The notes below the pieces were generated by a model. That model did no database searches and was not told where the DNA came from. It saw nothing but the letters and a program-made list of their open reading frames with translations. A stretch of 64,000 nucleotides of DNA from Pedobacter frigidisoli (lineage in GTDB: Bacteria > Bacteroidota > Bacteroidia > Sphingobacteriales > Sphingobacteriaceae): the NCBI RefSeq assembly GCF_004331675.1, contig NZ_SJSN01000011.1, positions 62,001 through 126,000 of the forward strand. Direction: 5' to 3'. The translations under genes were made by a program, and so were the position numbers. Numbering within the stretch: position 1 is the first letter of the stretch; each line of letters begins with the position of its first letter. Shown piece by piece: positions 50,378 through 60,067 of this stretch.

Positions 50378-51109
50378 ATGAATCAGAATATCACTCCTTA
50401 TCAAGTAGAAGATGCGACCAAAAAAGAGCAGGTTGCAACCATGTTCAATAACATTTCGGGTACTTACGATTTTTTAAATCATTTTCTATCTCTAGGGATA
50501 GATGTTATATGGCGTAAGAAAGCGATAAAGGAATTGGTTTCCATTCAGCCGCGAAATTTGCTGGATGTTGCTACCGGAACTGGCGATTTCGCTTTTGAAG
50601 CGATTAAAAAACTTCACCCAGAAAAAGTGATTGGTGTAGATATCTCTGAGGGAATGCTCGATGTAGCGAAAAAGAAAATTAACGAACGCAGCTTAAACGA
50701 AGTTTTTACAGTTCAGGTTGGCGATTCGGAGGGCTTGCATTTTGAGGATAATACTTTCGATGCCATTACTTGCGCCTACGGTGTCCGTAATTTCGAAAAT
50801 CTTGAAAAGGGATTGGCAGACATGCTTCGGGTTTTAAAACCAAATGGAAAAATGGTTGTATTGGAGTTCTCTAAGCCAAAAGTTTTCCCGGTTAAGCAGC
50901 TTTACAGTTTTTACTTTAAACAGGTAACGCCTTTCTTCGGAAAACTATTTTCTAAAGATGCCAGAGCTTATACTTATTTGCCAGAATCGGTTGCTGCATT
51001 TCCTGATGGAACGGATTTTACAACCTTAATGGAAAAAGTGGGTTTCAAAAGTACCAAACAGAAAATTTTAACGTTTGGAATAAGTTCTATATACGTCGGT
51101 ACTAAATGA
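50378..51109 (+). CDS. menG: Demethylmenaquinone methyltransferase
   Basis: Starting at ATG 50378 (MNQNITPYQV) this is a 243-residue class I SAM methyltransferase of the UbiE/MenG group. It adds the final methyl group to demethylmenaquinone. Family motifs are ISGTYDFLNHFLSLGIDVIW, LLDVATGTGDF (SAM motif I), TCAYGVRNFENLEKGLADML and VLEFSKPK. The frame is open upstream to 50306 but that part spans the promoter box. Its stop overlaps the start of porT (ATGA), an arrangement seen in many Bacteroidota. Confidence 0.95.
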   Translation: MNQNITPYQVEDATKKEQVATMFNNISGTYDFLNHFLSLGIDVIWRKKAIKELVSIQPRNLLDVATGTGDFAFEAIKKLHPEKVIGVDISEGMLDVAKKKINERSLNEVFTVQVGDSEGLHFEDNTFDAITCAYGVRNFENLEKGLADMLRVLKPNGKMVVLEFSKPKVFPVKQLYSFYFKQVTPFFGKLFSKDARAYTYLPESVAAFPDGTDFTTLMEKVGFKSTKQKILTFGISSIYVGTK

Positions 51110-51903
51110 TAAAAAAATTAAGCCTCATCCTCATTCTTTTCTTAACAACCACACAGCTCTTTGCCCAAAATTGGGGTGGAGGAATTGATGATGAGGATTG
51201 GAGTTTTGGCTTTAATTTTCAATACATTTCTGCAGAATACAAAATCTTGAAAAAGGATAATTGGAGATCTCCATTCTACGAGGTTCCAAATTCATTAGGC
51301 GTTTCTTACGATCCAAATTCTGGCTTACCTGTTACACCTGAGTTAAATTCAATTTCAAGTCCGCCATCTCAAGGATTTGGTTTAGGCTTTGTAATGAATA
51401 GGAGATTGGCCGAAAACTTCGATGTTCGTGCTACACCATCTTTAATTTTTAGCGACAGGGTGGTTACTTACGAGTATGTACCTACGGATCCGCTAAATGT
51501 TGGCAATGGGCAAACAAAAAACTTTCAAACTATAATCGATAAAAAAGTTCAGGCAACGATGTTCGAATTTCCCTTGGGGATAAAAGTAAAATCGAACCGA
51601 TTAAATAATTTTAGGGCTTATTGGTTGGGTGGCGCTAAATATTCAATTGATATAGCCTCTAAGAAAAAGTTTTTCGATGAGGGCGAAACGCCGATAAATA
51701 AACTGCTAAAAAATCAGCGGAGTTACCTTTCTTATGAAACCGGAATTGGTTTCGATCTGTATTTCGAGTACTTCAAAATGTCTCCAGAAATTAAAGTTGC
51801 ATATTCTACAAACGATTTACTACAACACGATGATACAGCATTTGCAAACCCGATCGATAAGTTGAAATTGCGTCAATTAACGTTCAGTTTAATTTTTCAA
51901 TAG
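51106..51903 (+). CDS. porT: PorT-like type IX secretion outer-membrane protein
   Basis: This 265-residue protein has a signal peptide ending LFAQ and an outer-membrane beta-barrel pattern: FGFNFQYISAEYKIL, FGLGFVMNRRLAENFDVRAT, MFEFPLGIKVKSN, YLSYETGIGFDLYF and a terminal phenylalanine in FSLIFQ. Strand pattern and length fit the PorT/SprT family, required for type IX secretion. The gene overlaps menG by 4 nt, and the menG/ubiE-porT order is conserved in Bacteroidota. The assignment is therefore from synteny plus fold, and a window protein carries a type IX sorting domain. Confidence 0.78.
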   Translation: MIKKLSLILILFLTTTQLFAQNWGGGIDDEDWSFGFNFQYISAEYKILKKDNWRSPFYEVPNSLGVSYDPNSGLPVTPELNSISSPPSQGFGLGFVMNRRLAENFDVRATPSLIFSDRVVTYEYVPTDPLNVGNGQTKNFQTIIDKKVQATMFEFPLGIKVKSNRLNNFRAYWLGGAKYSIDIASKKKFFDEGETPINKLLKNQRSYLSYETGIGFDLYFEYFKMSPEIKVAYSTNDLLQHDDTAFANPIDKLKLRQLTFSLIFQ

Positions 51904-51924
51904 CCGTACAAATTCAAAAAAACT

Positions 51925-51932
51925 TACCTTTG
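51925..51932 (+). promoter_or_regulatory. Candidate -7 box for the SDR gene
   Basis: TACCTTTG matches TAnnTTTG. A short palindrome (TAAATCAT/ATGATTTA, about 51944-51975) follows in the leader before the ATG at 51997. Confidence 0.5.
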
Positions 51933-51996
51933 CCCGCATAGGTAAATCATCAGCCTGATGCGTTGCATGATTTATCGAGACTTAAAATTCATAAAT

Positions 51997-52755
51997 ATGT
52001 CTAAAATTGCATTAATTACGGGCGCAACTTCTGGTATTGGCGAAGCTTGCGCACATACATTTGCACAGCAAGGTTATAATTTGATTTTGTTGGCTCGTCG
52101 CGAAGATCGATTGGCTAAAATTGCACACCACTTGGAAGATAAATATGCGATTACCATTAATCAGGTTATTGCTGATGTTCGTGACAAAGAAAATTTATCA
52201 GCTACGCTGGAAGTTTTGCCTGAGGAATGGAAAAAGGTTGATATTCTAATTAACAATGCAGGATTGAGTCAGGGTTTGGACCCACTAGATAAAGGCGATA
52301 CGAATGATTGGGATACAATGATTGATACCAACGTTAAAGGTTTGCTTTACGTAACAAAGATCGTTTCTAACTGGATGATACCAAATCATTCTGGACACAT
52401 TATCAATATTGGATCTATTGCTGGTAAAGAGGTTTATCCCAACGGAAATGTATATTGCGCCAGTAAACACGCTGTTGATGCATTGAGTAAGGCGATGAGA
52501 ATCGATTTTTTACCTCACGGAATTAAGGTGACGGAAATTAATCCTGGAATGGTAGAAACGGAATTTTCAGTAGTTCGTTTTAAGGGCGATGAAGACCGGG
52601 CAAAAAAGGTTTACGAAAACCTAGAGCCGTTAATTGCCGATGATATTGCTGATGCCATTTGGTACGCAGTGAGCAGGCCAAAACATGTAAATATTAACGA
52701 CATGCTGATTATGCCAACCGTACAAGCGACGGCTACAATTATAAATAGAGGATAA
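51997..52755 (+). CDS. Short-chain dehydrogenase/reductase (SDR)
   Basis: Starting at ATG 51997 (MSKIALITGATSGIGEACAH) this is a 252-residue classical SDR. It has the Rossmann motif TGATSGIG, NNAG in LINNAGLSQG, the catalytic Ser in NIGSIAG, and the YxxxK pair in YCASKHAVD. The C-terminal ending resembles YdfG-type 3-hydroxy acid dehydrogenases. NAD(P) is the cofactor; the substrate is unknown. The frame is open upstream to 51958 but that part runs through the leader. It lies 94 nt after porT and has its own -7 box. Confidence 0.9.
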   Translation: MSKIALITGATSGIGEACAHTFAQQGYNLILLARREDRLAKIAHHLEDKYAITINQVIADVRDKENLSATLEVLPEEWKKVDILINNAGLSQGLDPLDKGDTNDWDTMIDTNVKGLLYVTKIVSNWMIPNHSGHIINIGSIAGKEVYPNGNVYCASKHAVDALSKAMRIDFLPHGIKVTEINPGMVETEFSVVRFKGDEDRAKKVYENLEPLIADDIADAIWYAVSRPKHVNINDMLIMPTVQATATIINRG

Positions 52756-52828
52756 AACGTTTCAGTTTTCAGTTGACAGTTTTCAGTCAACAATTAAACA
52801 ATTAACCAGTTAAAAGAATTAACCATCA

Positions 52829-53275
52829 ATGATATCATCTACAATAGATCAAGAAATTAAACAAGCCATGTTGGCTAAAGATAGTGCGCAGTTAAGGGGT
52901 TTAAGAGCGATAAAAGCGGCTTTACTTTTGGCTAAGACGGAGAAAGGTTCTTCGGAAGAAATTACTGAGGAAACGGAGCTAAAAATTCTTCAAAAACTAA
53001 TTAAACAACGTCGCGAATCTGCGGATATTTACAAGCAACAAAACCGTGAGGATTTGTTTCAGGTAGAGGAAGAGGAAATTGCGGTAATTAACAAATTCTT
53101 GCCTCAACAATTGGGTAGGGATGAGGCTGCGGCAATAATCGAGAATGTAATCAAACAATCTGGCGCAACATCGGTTAAGGATATGGGAAAGGTGATGGGT
53201 ATGGCCAATAAGGAACTTGCTGGTAAGGCAGATGGCAAATTAATTGCAGAAATTGTAAAAGAAAAACTCGCTTAA
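52829..53275 (+). CDS. GatB/YqeY domain protein
   Basis: This 148-residue helical protein matches the YqeY family, which resembles the C-terminal domain of GatB: LRGLRAIKAALLLAKTEKGS, KLIKQRRESADIYKQQNRED, EEEIAVINKFLPQQLGRDEA and KDMGKVMGMANKELAGKADG. The family is thought to interact with tRNA or tRNA-dependent amidotransferase-related processes, but a role is not established. It lies 73 nt after the SDR gene on the same strand. The gap contains the tandem CAGTTTTCAGT motif. Confidence 0.88.
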   Translation: MISSTIDQEIKQAMLAKDSAQLRGLRAIKAALLLAKTEKGSSEEITEETELKILQKLIKQRRESADIYKQQNREDLFQVEEEEIAVINKFLPQQLGRDEAAAIIENVIKQSGATSVKDMGKVMGMANKELAGKADGKLIAEIVKEKLA

Positions 53276-53478
53276 ATAAAGGTAAAATGTGGAGGGTTAA
53301 GAGGTGTAGGGTTCTGCAACATCAGCCTTATTCTGCTTGTATTGGCACTTGATCTTACATCTTGATACTTTAACAAAGGTTTTTTACTGTTTTCGGTTTT
53401 ATTTCAGAAAAATGGCATAGAAATGCAAAAAATTAATTTTACTCTACTAACTTAGTGCACCATACCATCTAGAATAAT

Positions 53479-54243
53479 ATGACATACCAGATAATAGAAG
53501 AAGACGGATTTAAATATATAGAAGCTGGACAAGGCGAAAAGCTGGTATTGCTACATGGCCTAATGGGCGAATTGAGCAATTGGGAAAAGGTTATAGAGCA
53601 ATTTAAAGATCGTTACCATGTTATAATTCCAATTTTACCTATTTACGATTTGCCTATTTTAACTTTAGGTGTTAAAGCCTTATCAAGATATCTTCATCGT
53701 TTTTTAAAGTTTAAGGCATTAAATCAGGTTGTTTTAGTTGGAAATTCTTTGGGTGGACATGTAGGTTTGGTATTTACCGTTGCACATCAGGAATTTGTAA
53801 AAGCTTTAGTGCTTACCGGAAGTTCTGGATTGTACGAAAATGCTTTTGGAGGTTCGTTTCCTCGTAGAGAAAGTTACGATTACATAAAGGAGAAAGTAGA
53901 GTTCACGTTCTACGATCCTGCTACTGCAACAAAAGAATTGGTTGATGATGTGTTTAAAACCGTTAACGATAGATCGAGAGTAATTAGGATTTTAACCATG
54001 GCTAAATCTGCTATTCGACACAACATGTCAAAAGAATTATCGAAAATAACCATTCCAGTTTCTTTAATTTGGGGCAGAAATGATAAAGTTACGCCACCAG
54101 AAGTGGCTGAGGAGTTTCATCAATTATTACCTAATTCGGAATTGAATTGGGTTGAAAAATGTGGCCATGCACCTATGATGGAACACCCAGAAGTATTTAA
54201 TGAATACTTGGAGAAATTTTTAGATAGAATTTTACTTAAATAA
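53479..54243 (+). CDS. Alpha/beta hydrolase
   Basis: This 254-residue alpha/beta hydrolase has the oxyanion segment LLHGLMGELSNW, the nucleophile Ser in VLVGNSLGGHVG, the acidic residue in IWGRNDKVTP, and the catalytic His in EKCGHAPMMEHPE. Substrate unknown. Its stop overlaps the start of the CBS-domain gene (TAATG), starting an operon that continues through nadK to murI. In Bacteroidota this hydrolase-CBS-nadK order is conserved. Confidence 0.88.
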   Translation: MTYQIIEEDGFKYIEAGQGEKLVLLHGLMGELSNWEKVIEQFKDRYHVIIPILPIYDLPILTLGVKALSRYLHRFLKFKALNQVVLVGNSLGGHVGLVFTVAHQEFVKALVLTGSSGLYENAFGGSFPRRESYDYIKEKVEFTFYDPATATKELVDDVFKTVNDRSRVIRILTMAKSAIRHNMSKELSKITIPVSLIWGRNDKVTPPEVAEEFHQLLPNSELNWVEKCGHAPMMEHPEVFNEYLEKFLDRILLK

Positions 54244-54905
54244 TGTTTGCTGAAGAAATCATATCGAACGACATTCCATCATTGAAAATCGATGACACGG
54301 TGCAGAAAGCTTTAGATCGCTTAAACGATTTTAAGCTTAAGCATATACCTGTGGTTACCGAAAGTACTTTCTTGGGCTTGGTTTCTGAAGATGATTTATT
54401 AAACATTCCCGATCATGATACCTTATTAGGTGATGCTGCCGTTCATTTGCTGAATGTTTTTACCTTGAGCAACGCACATACTTATGATGTGATTCGTTTA
54501 ATGAGTCAGCTTAAACTTACTGCAGTTCCGGTTTTAGATCAGCAAAAAAATTACATTGGTTTAATCTCTATCAATGAATTGGTCGATGCGGTTGCGGAAC
54601 AATATGCCGTAAATGAGCCAGGTGGAATTATCGTTCTGGAGATTAGCAACCGCGATAATTCATTAGCACATATTTCGCAAATTGTAGAGGCAGATAATGC
54701 TCAAATCCTTTCTTCTTATGTCAATTCTTTCAACGATTCTACACGCATGGAAATTACGTTGAAAGTAAATAAAACAGAAATCACTTCGTTGGTAGCCTCT
54801 TTTGAAAGGTACGATTACCTGGTAAAAGAAGTTTATAACAACACTCAAATTGATGATGGTTCACAAGAACGATACGATTCGTTTATGAACTATTTAAATG
54901 TATAA
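54243..54905 (+). CDS. CBS-domain protein
   Basis: This 220-residue protein has two CBS motifs (LDRLNDFKLKHIPVVTESTF and LMSQLKLTAVPVLDQQKNYI), which often bind adenosine nucleotides. The C-terminal half (about residues 130-220) is an ACT-like or ferredoxin-fold segment (GGIIVLEISNRDNSLAHISQ). It overlaps the hydrolase upstream by 1 nt, and nadK starts just after its stop. A regulatory role sensing nucleotides is plausible given the link with NAD kinase, but is not demonstrated. Confidence 0.87.
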   Translation: MFAEEIISNDIPSLKIDDTVQKALDRLNDFKLKHIPVVTESTFLGLVSEDDLLNIPDHDTLLGDAAVHLLNVFTLSNAHTYDVIRLMSQLKLTAVPVLDQQKNYIGLISINELVDAVAEQYAVNEPGGIIVLEISNRDNSLAHISQIVEADNAQILSSYVNSFNDSTRMEITLKVNKTEITSLVASFERYDYLVKEVYNNTQIDDGSQERYDSFMNYLNV

Positions 54906-54912
54906 ACCTATT

Positions 54913-55794
54913 ATGAGGATTGCAATTTACGGAAGAGATTTTAATGATACGGTTTTGCCTTATGTTCAGGAGGTTTTCGATCATTTAGCTAAACATCAAA
55001 TTCAACTAGTATTATATTCCAAGTTTAAAACTTCTCTTCACGGCAAAATAAAATTGCCTTCCAATACCGTCATTTTTCATAACCATACCGAATTAAGAGA
55101 TCATGCAGATGTACTTTTAAGTTTGGGCGGAGATGGAACCTTGTTGGATACTTTGTCGCTAATTCGCAATTCGAATATTCCAGTAATCGGGATCAACTTC
55201 GGGCGATTGGGATTTTTGGCAAGCATTAATAAAAATGAAATTACTGCAGCATTAACAGCCTTAATCCATGGTGATTATACATTAGATACTCGCTCGCTTT
55301 TAACTTTAGAATCTGATAATGGACTTTTTGGGGAGGAGAATTTTGCGCTGAACGATATCACCATTCATCGTCGTGATAACTCGGCAATGATGATTATTCA
55401 TGCCTCCATGAATGATGAATTTATCAATTCTTATTGGGCCGATGGATTAATTATTGCAACCCCAACAGGTTCTACAGCATACTCTTTAAGCTGCGGTGGA
55501 CCAATTATTTATCCCGATTCTGAAAACTTTGTAGTTACCCCGATTGCGCCACATAACTTAAATGTAAGGCCTGTTGTATTACCCGATGATAATAAACTTT
55601 CCTTTGAGGTAGAAGCTCGTGAATCTAAATTCTTGGTTTCTTGCGATAGTAGAACCGTCACCGTAGAACGATCAGTAAAAATATCCATAAAAAAAGCCGA
55701 CTTTTGTATAAATCTTATTCGTCTTAACAATGAAACATACTTAAACACGTTAAGGAATAAATTATTATGGGGCATCGATACCCGTAACTACTAA
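54913..55794 (+). CDS. nadK: NAD kinase
   Basis: Starting at ATG 54913 (MRIAIYGRDF) this is a 293-residue NAD kinase that phosphorylates NAD to NADP. The catalytic motif LGGDGTLLDT (D74) and the NE/D-rich ALNDITIHRRDNSAMM with the TPTGSTAYSLSCGGPII motif are intact. The earlier ATG at 54898 overlaps the CBS gene and adds 5 codons without support. It lies in the envelope operon upstream of the PorG-like gene. Confidence 0.95.
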   Translation: MRIAIYGRDFNDTVLPYVQEVFDHLAKHQIQLVLYSKFKTSLHGKIKLPSNTVIFHNHTELRDHADVLLSLGGDGTLLDTLSLIRNSNIPVIGINFGRLGFLASINKNEITAALTALIHGDYTLDTRSLLTLESDNGLFGEENFALNDITIHRRDNSAMMIIHASMNDEFINSYWADGLIIATPTGSTAYSLSCGGPIIYPDSENFVVTPIAPHNLNVRPVVLPDDNKLSFEVEARESKFLVSCDSRTVTVERSVKISIKKADFCINLIRLNNETYLNTLRNKLLWGIDTRNY

Positions 55795-55796
55795 GT

Positions 55797-56594
55797 ATGA
55801 CGCTAAATAAACTCTTAATCATCATCCCCTTTTTTATTTTCAGTGGACAGGTTTCTCGTGCTCAAGAGGGCAATTGGGAACTTGGATTAATGGCTGGTGG
55901 GGCAGGTTATTTGGGAGATTTGAATCAAAATAACCCTTTGGAAATTAGTGGCTTTTCTGGTGGCGCTTATGCAAAACGTAACTTCAATCAATACCTAGGT
56001 GTTCGTGTAAATTACACTTATGGCCAAATTCAGGCTAAAGATTCTAACTCGAGCAATGCGCAGTTTAGGGAAAGAAATTTAAGTTTTAAAACATCACTAA
56101 ACGAATTAAGTGCTTTAATAGATTTCAACTTTTTTAATTTCAATTTAGGTGGAGGAACAAGGCAGCTTACACCATATCTTTTTACGGGTGCCGGTTTTGT
56201 AGTATTTAAACCTACTGTTAAATTTGATGATAAAACTTATCGCTTAGATAGGTTAGCAACCGAAGGACAAGAAAACGGATATAATAATGTGGCACTTACC
56301 ATTCCTTATGGCGTTGGCTTAAGGTATAATTACAAAGATACTTGGAGCATTTTTAGCGAAGTTGGCTATAGAACACCAATGACAGATTATATTGATGATG
56401 TAAGTGGTCGATATCCGCTAAACCAAGTTGTGGTAGGAAATGGGCAAAATCAGCTTAATTTATCCGATCCATCCCTTAACCAAACCGGTTATCTTGGTAC
56501 ACAAAGAGGAGATTTTAGAAAAAGGGACACTTATCTATTTGTTAGTGTTGGCATATCTTTTACCTTTGTATCCTCAAAATGCTATTCCTTTTAA
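55797..56594 (+). CDS. PorG-like DUF6089 outer-membrane protein
   Basis: This 265-residue protein has a signal peptide (to VSRAQ) and an outer-membrane beta-barrel pattern: WELGLMAGGAGYLGDLNQNN, YLGVRVNYTYGQIQ, LTPYLFTGAGFVVFKP, VGLRYNYKDTWSIFSEVGYR and a final aromatic stretch. It fits the DUF6089 family. In Porphyromonas gingivalis the type IX secretion protein PorG is encoded directly before uppS, bamA and two ompH genes, the same order as here, so this is probably the PorG counterpart. nadK ends 2 nt before its start. Confidence 0.8.
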   Translation: MTLNKLLIIIPFFIFSGQVSRAQEGNWELGLMAGGAGYLGDLNQNNPLEISGFSGGAYAKRNFNQYLGVRVNYTYGQIQAKDSNSSNAQFRERNLSFKTSLNELSALIDFNFFNFNLGGGTRQLTPYLFTGAGFVVFKPTVKFDDKTYRLDRLATEGQENGYNNVALTIPYGVGLRYNYKDTWSIFSEVGYRTPMTDYIDDVSGRYPLNQVVVGNGQNQLNLSDPSLNQTGYLGTQRGDFRKRDTYLFVSVGISFTFVSSKCYSF

Positions 56595-56613
56595 GCTGAT
56601 TTTGATATAATTA

Positions 56614-57354
56614 ATGGGATTTAAAGAACAAATAGACTATAGCCGCCTACCGAGGCACATTGCCGTAATTATGGATGGGAATGGAAGATGGGCAAAGGGC
56701 CAAGGTAAAGTGCGTGTTTTCGGGCATGAGCAAGGTGTACTTTCTGTAAAAGATATTGTAGAAGGCTGTGTAGAAGTGGGTATTGAGTATTTAACGCTCT
56801 ATGCTTTTTCTACAGAGAACTGGAATAGGCCAAAAGAGGAGGTAGATGCTTTGATGCAGATCCTAATTTCTACCATCAATAACGAAACCGAAACGCTAAA
56901 TAAAAATAATATTAAGCTTAATGCCATTGGCAATATAGAATCGTTACCGCAGGAATGTATTAACGATTTAAAAGAGGCGATGGAAAAAACCGCCCACAAT
57001 GAGAAGTGTACTTTAACGCTTGCCTTAAGTTATAGTGCGAAATGGGAAATTATAGAGGCAGCAAAAAAAATCGCATCTGCAGTTAAAGATAATACCATAT
57101 CAATCGATGATATTGATGAAAGCCTATTTTCATCTAAGTTAACAACCGTAAATATTCCCGATCCGGAATTAATGATCAGAACAAGTGGAGAACACCGTAT
57201 CAGCAATTATTTGCTTTGGCAAATGGCTTATACCGAGTTTTATTTTACTGATGTTTTGTGGCCAGATTTCAGACGTGAAGATCTTTTCGAGGCAATTGTT
57301 GACTATCAAAAACGCGAACGCCGTTTTGGTAAAATTAGCGAGCAATTAAACTAA
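56614..57354 (+). CDS. uppS: Isoprenyl transferase (undecaprenyl diphosphate synthase)
   Basis: This 246-residue cis-prenyltransferase makes undecaprenyl diphosphate, the carrier for cell-wall precursors. Motifs are HIAVIMDGNGRWAKGQG (Asp21), EYLTLYAFSTENWNRP, and RTSGEHRISNYLLWQMAYTE near the C-terminus, ending with a typical DYQKRERRFG. It lies in the middle of the envelope operon, 19 nt after the PorG-like gene and 152 nt before bamA. Confidence 0.96.
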   Translation: MGFKEQIDYSRLPRHIAVIMDGNGRWAKGQGKVRVFGHEQGVLSVKDIVEGCVEVGIEYLTLYAFSTENWNRPKEEVDALMQILISTINNETETLNKNNIKLNAIGNIESLPQECINDLKEAMEKTAHNEKCTLTLALSYSAKWEIIEAAKKIASAVKDNTISIDDIDESLFSSKLTTVNIPDPELMIRTSGEHRISNYLLWQMAYTEFYFTDVLWPDFRREDLFEAIVDYQKRERRFGKISEQLN

Positions 57355-57506
57355 TTTTTCTTTTAACACTTTTTAACAAGCGTTTAAACTAACTTAGCGC
57401 CACTTTTATACGATAAATGAAACCATAGTAAGGGAAACAACATACAAGCAATTTTGCTTAAAAAAACATTGTTACCTTCGTGGCCATTACTGAACAAATT
57501 ATTTTA

Positions 57507-60047
57507 ATGAAAAGAATATTTCAAGTTTTAATCCTACTAGTTTTAGCAGCTCCGGCCTTTGCTCAAGTTCGTCCACAAGGCCAGGCACCGGCAACCCCAT
57601 CTTTAAAGGTTGGAGGCTTAGATCTCGATTATTTTAGTCCTAAAGAATACATCATTGGTGGTACTACCGTTACAGGAACCCAATATCTAGATAAGGACGT
57701 TTTAATTACACTATCCAAATTAACCAAAGGTGATAAAGTGGTTCTTCCTGGTGAAGCAACTTCTGATGCAATTAAAACGCTTTGGGCGCAAGGATTGTTT
57801 GATGACGTTAAAATTAATATCGAAAAATTTGTTCAGGATTCGGTTTATTTTGAAATTGAAGTAGTTGAACGTCCTCGTTTAACCTCCATTGATTTAAAAG
57901 GCATCAGCAAATCTCAAAGAACTGCCATTCAGGAAAAGCTAAATGATAAGACTGGTAAAATTGTAAATGATAACTTATACAATACCACCTCTGCCATCAT
58001 TAAAAAATATATGTTGGAAAAGGGATATTTCTTTACCAAGATTGATTATAAAACACGTAAGGATGAAAACGCCGAAAATAGCGTAGTATTAGAAACTTAC
58101 ATCGACAAGGGTGCTAGGGTTAAAGTACAACACATTGATTTTACGGGTAACACAGAATTTAAATCAGCGAAGCTTAGAAAATACCTGAAGAGTCCAAAAC
58201 AATTTACTTGGTGGCGTTTTTATGGTTCTGGAAAATTCGTAAAAGATAAATACGAAGAGAACAAGGTAAAAATGATTGCCAAGATGCAAGATAAAGGTTA
58301 TTTAGATGCCTCTATTTTAAAGGATACGATTTACCAATACAATAAGAAAAAGGTTAACATCAGAATCGATCTTTACGAAGGTAAAAAATATTATGTAGGT
58401 AGTGTTACTTGGGCAGGAAATGCAATCTATCCAGATAGTATCCTAAACAAGGTTTTAACCATCGAAAGAGGACAGATTTATAGTGAGGAAAAACTAAACA
58501 AGAAACTTAACGGTGGTGGCGAAAACGGTGGAGACATCAATAGTTTATATACCGATAATGGATATTTAACTTTTAACATTGACCCTGTTAAAACCATTCG
58601 TGGCGATACCGTTGATGTGGAGTTACGCATTGGCGAAGGTCCTCAGTTTACAAATAACAGAATTACCCTAAAAGGAAATACCATTACAAATGATAAGGTG
58701 GTGTTGCGTGAGATTCGTACTAAACCGGGACAAAAATTTAACAAGAGTGATTTAATTCGTACCATTCGTGAGATTGGCCAATTGGGTAACTTTGATGAAT
58801 CTAAGACAGTACCAACTCCTCGTCCGAATCCAGCTGATGGAACAGTAGATATTGAGTACGCTGTGGAAGAGAAACCTTCTGATCAGATTGAACTTTCTGG
58901 TGGTTTTGGTGGTGGCCGTATCATCGGTACATTAGGTTTAACCTTTAATAACTTCTCTTTACGTAACCTGTTTAATTTAAAAGCTTACAAACCACTTCCA
59001 AAAGGAGATGGTCAGAAATTAAGCTTACGTGGACAAACGAACGGTAAATATTATCAATCTTATAGTTTCTCATTCTCTCAACCTTGGTTTGGTGGCGAGA
59101 AACCAGTAAGTTTTGGTGTAAGTGCTTTCACTTCATTACAATCTAACGGTTTAAGTAATGGCGATGCGGGTTTTCAAAAGATTCGTTTAAATGGGGTGAC
59201 CGTGAGCTTGGGTAGAAGATTAAACTGGCCAGATAACTATTTCCAATTAAGTCACGCTGTTAACTTACAACAGTATATCTTAAATAACTACGCTGGTTAT
59301 TTATTTAGTACTGGTACATCTTATAACTTAAACTTATCACAAGAAATTAGCCGCGATTCGAGAGATTCACCAATCTTCCCTAAATCGGGTTCATATCTAC
59401 GTTTTACAATCCAAGCGACGCCGCCATATTCGTTGTTTAACAAAGTGAATTATGCAACGGCATCAGATAAGGATAAATACCGTTTCACAGAATACCACAA
59501 ATGGAAATTTGATTCGCAGTGGTACCAACGTGTTGCTGGGAACTTAGTCATTAAGGCACAAGCACAATTTGGTTTCTTAGGTCAATATAATAAAGCAGTT
59601 GGTCAATCGGCATTCGAGCGTTTCAAATTGGGCGGTGATGGTATGCAAGGTTTCGATTTCTTACAAGGATCAGAGTTAATCGCGATGCGTGGTTATGCAA
59701 ACAATACGGTTATTCCAGTAGGATCTGATCCTACTGTAGCGCAACAATCTGGTAGCCCGATTTACACAAAATATGTGTTAGAGGCTCGTTATCCGGTTAT
59801 TGCAAGTCAGCAAGCTACAGCATTTGTTTTAGCGTTTGCTGAGGGTGGTAACACTTGGAATAAGTTTAGCGACTTTAATCCATTTAACATTAGAAGATCA
59901 GTTGGTGTTGGTGCAAGGATCTTTTTACCAATCTTCGGTTTGTTAGGAATCGATTACGGTTATGGATTTGATGCCATCCCAGGTTTGCCAGATTCGAACA
60001 AAGGTCAGTTCCACTTTAGTATCGCACAACAATTAGGTGGATTTTAA
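57507..60047 (+). CDS. bamA: Outer-membrane protein assembly factor BamA
   Basis: With the ATG at 57507 (MKRIFQVLILLVLAAPAFAQ) this is a 846-residue Omp85 protein. Five POTRA repeats fill about residues 45-430 (for example LTKGDKVVLPGEATSDAIKT, GARVKVQHIDFTGNTEFKSA and DVELRIGEGPQFTNNRITLK), followed by a C-terminal barrel with ELSGGFGGGRIIGTLGLTFN and ending FHFSIAQQLGGF. It folds and inserts outer-membrane proteins, together with the two ompH-type chaperones encoded next. The frame is open 9 codons upstream, but the signal peptide fixes this start. Confidence 0.96.
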   Translation: MKRIFQVLILLVLAAPAFAQVRPQGQAPATPSLKVGGLDLDYFSPKEYIIGGTTVTGTQYLDKDVLITLSKLTKGDKVVLPGEATSDAIKTLWAQGLFDDVKINIEKFVQDSVYFEIEVVERPRLTSIDLKGISKSQRTAIQEKLNDKTGKIVNDNLYNTTSAIIKKYMLEKGYFFTKIDYKTRKDENAENSVVLETYIDKGARVKVQHIDFTGNTEFKSAKLRKYLKSPKQFTWWRFYGSGKFVKDKYEENKVKMIAKMQDKGYLDASILKDTIYQYNKKKVNIRIDLYEGKKYYVGSVTWAGNAIYPDSILNKVLTIERGQIYSEEKLNKKLNGGGENGGDINSLYTDNGYLTFNIDPVKTIRGDTVDVELRIGEGPQFTNNRITLKGNTITNDKVVLREIRTKPGQKFNKSDLIRTIREIGQLGNFDESKTVPTPRPNPADGTVDIEYAVEEKPSDQIELSGGFGGGRIIGTLGLTFNNFSLRNLFNLKAYKPLPKGDGQKLSLRGQTNGKYYQSYSFSFSQPWFGGEKPVSFGVSAFTSLQSNGLSNGDAGFQKIRLNGVTVSLGRRLNWPDNYFQLSHAVNLQQYILNNYAGYLFSTGTSYNLNLSQEISRDSRDSPIFPKSGSYLRFTIQATPPYSLFNKVNYATASDKDKYRFTEYHKWKFDSQWYQRVAGNLVIKAQAQFGFLGQYNKAVGQSAFERFKLGGDGMQGFDFLQGSELIAMRGYANNTVIPVGSDPTVAQQSGSPIYTKYVLEARYPVIASQQATAFVLAFAEGGNTWNKFSDFNPFNIRRSVGVGARIFLPIFGLLGIDYGYGFDAIPGLPDSNKGQFHFSIAQQLGGF

Positions 60048-60067
60048 TTGATAAAGAATAAAAAATT

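Noticed and set aside
52756..52828. CAGTTTTCAGT tandem motif before the yqeY gene as an operator
   Set aside because: Similar short AT-rich repeats occur in other gaps of the window (for example near 950, 1420 and 50230) and look like low-complexity intergenic sequence.
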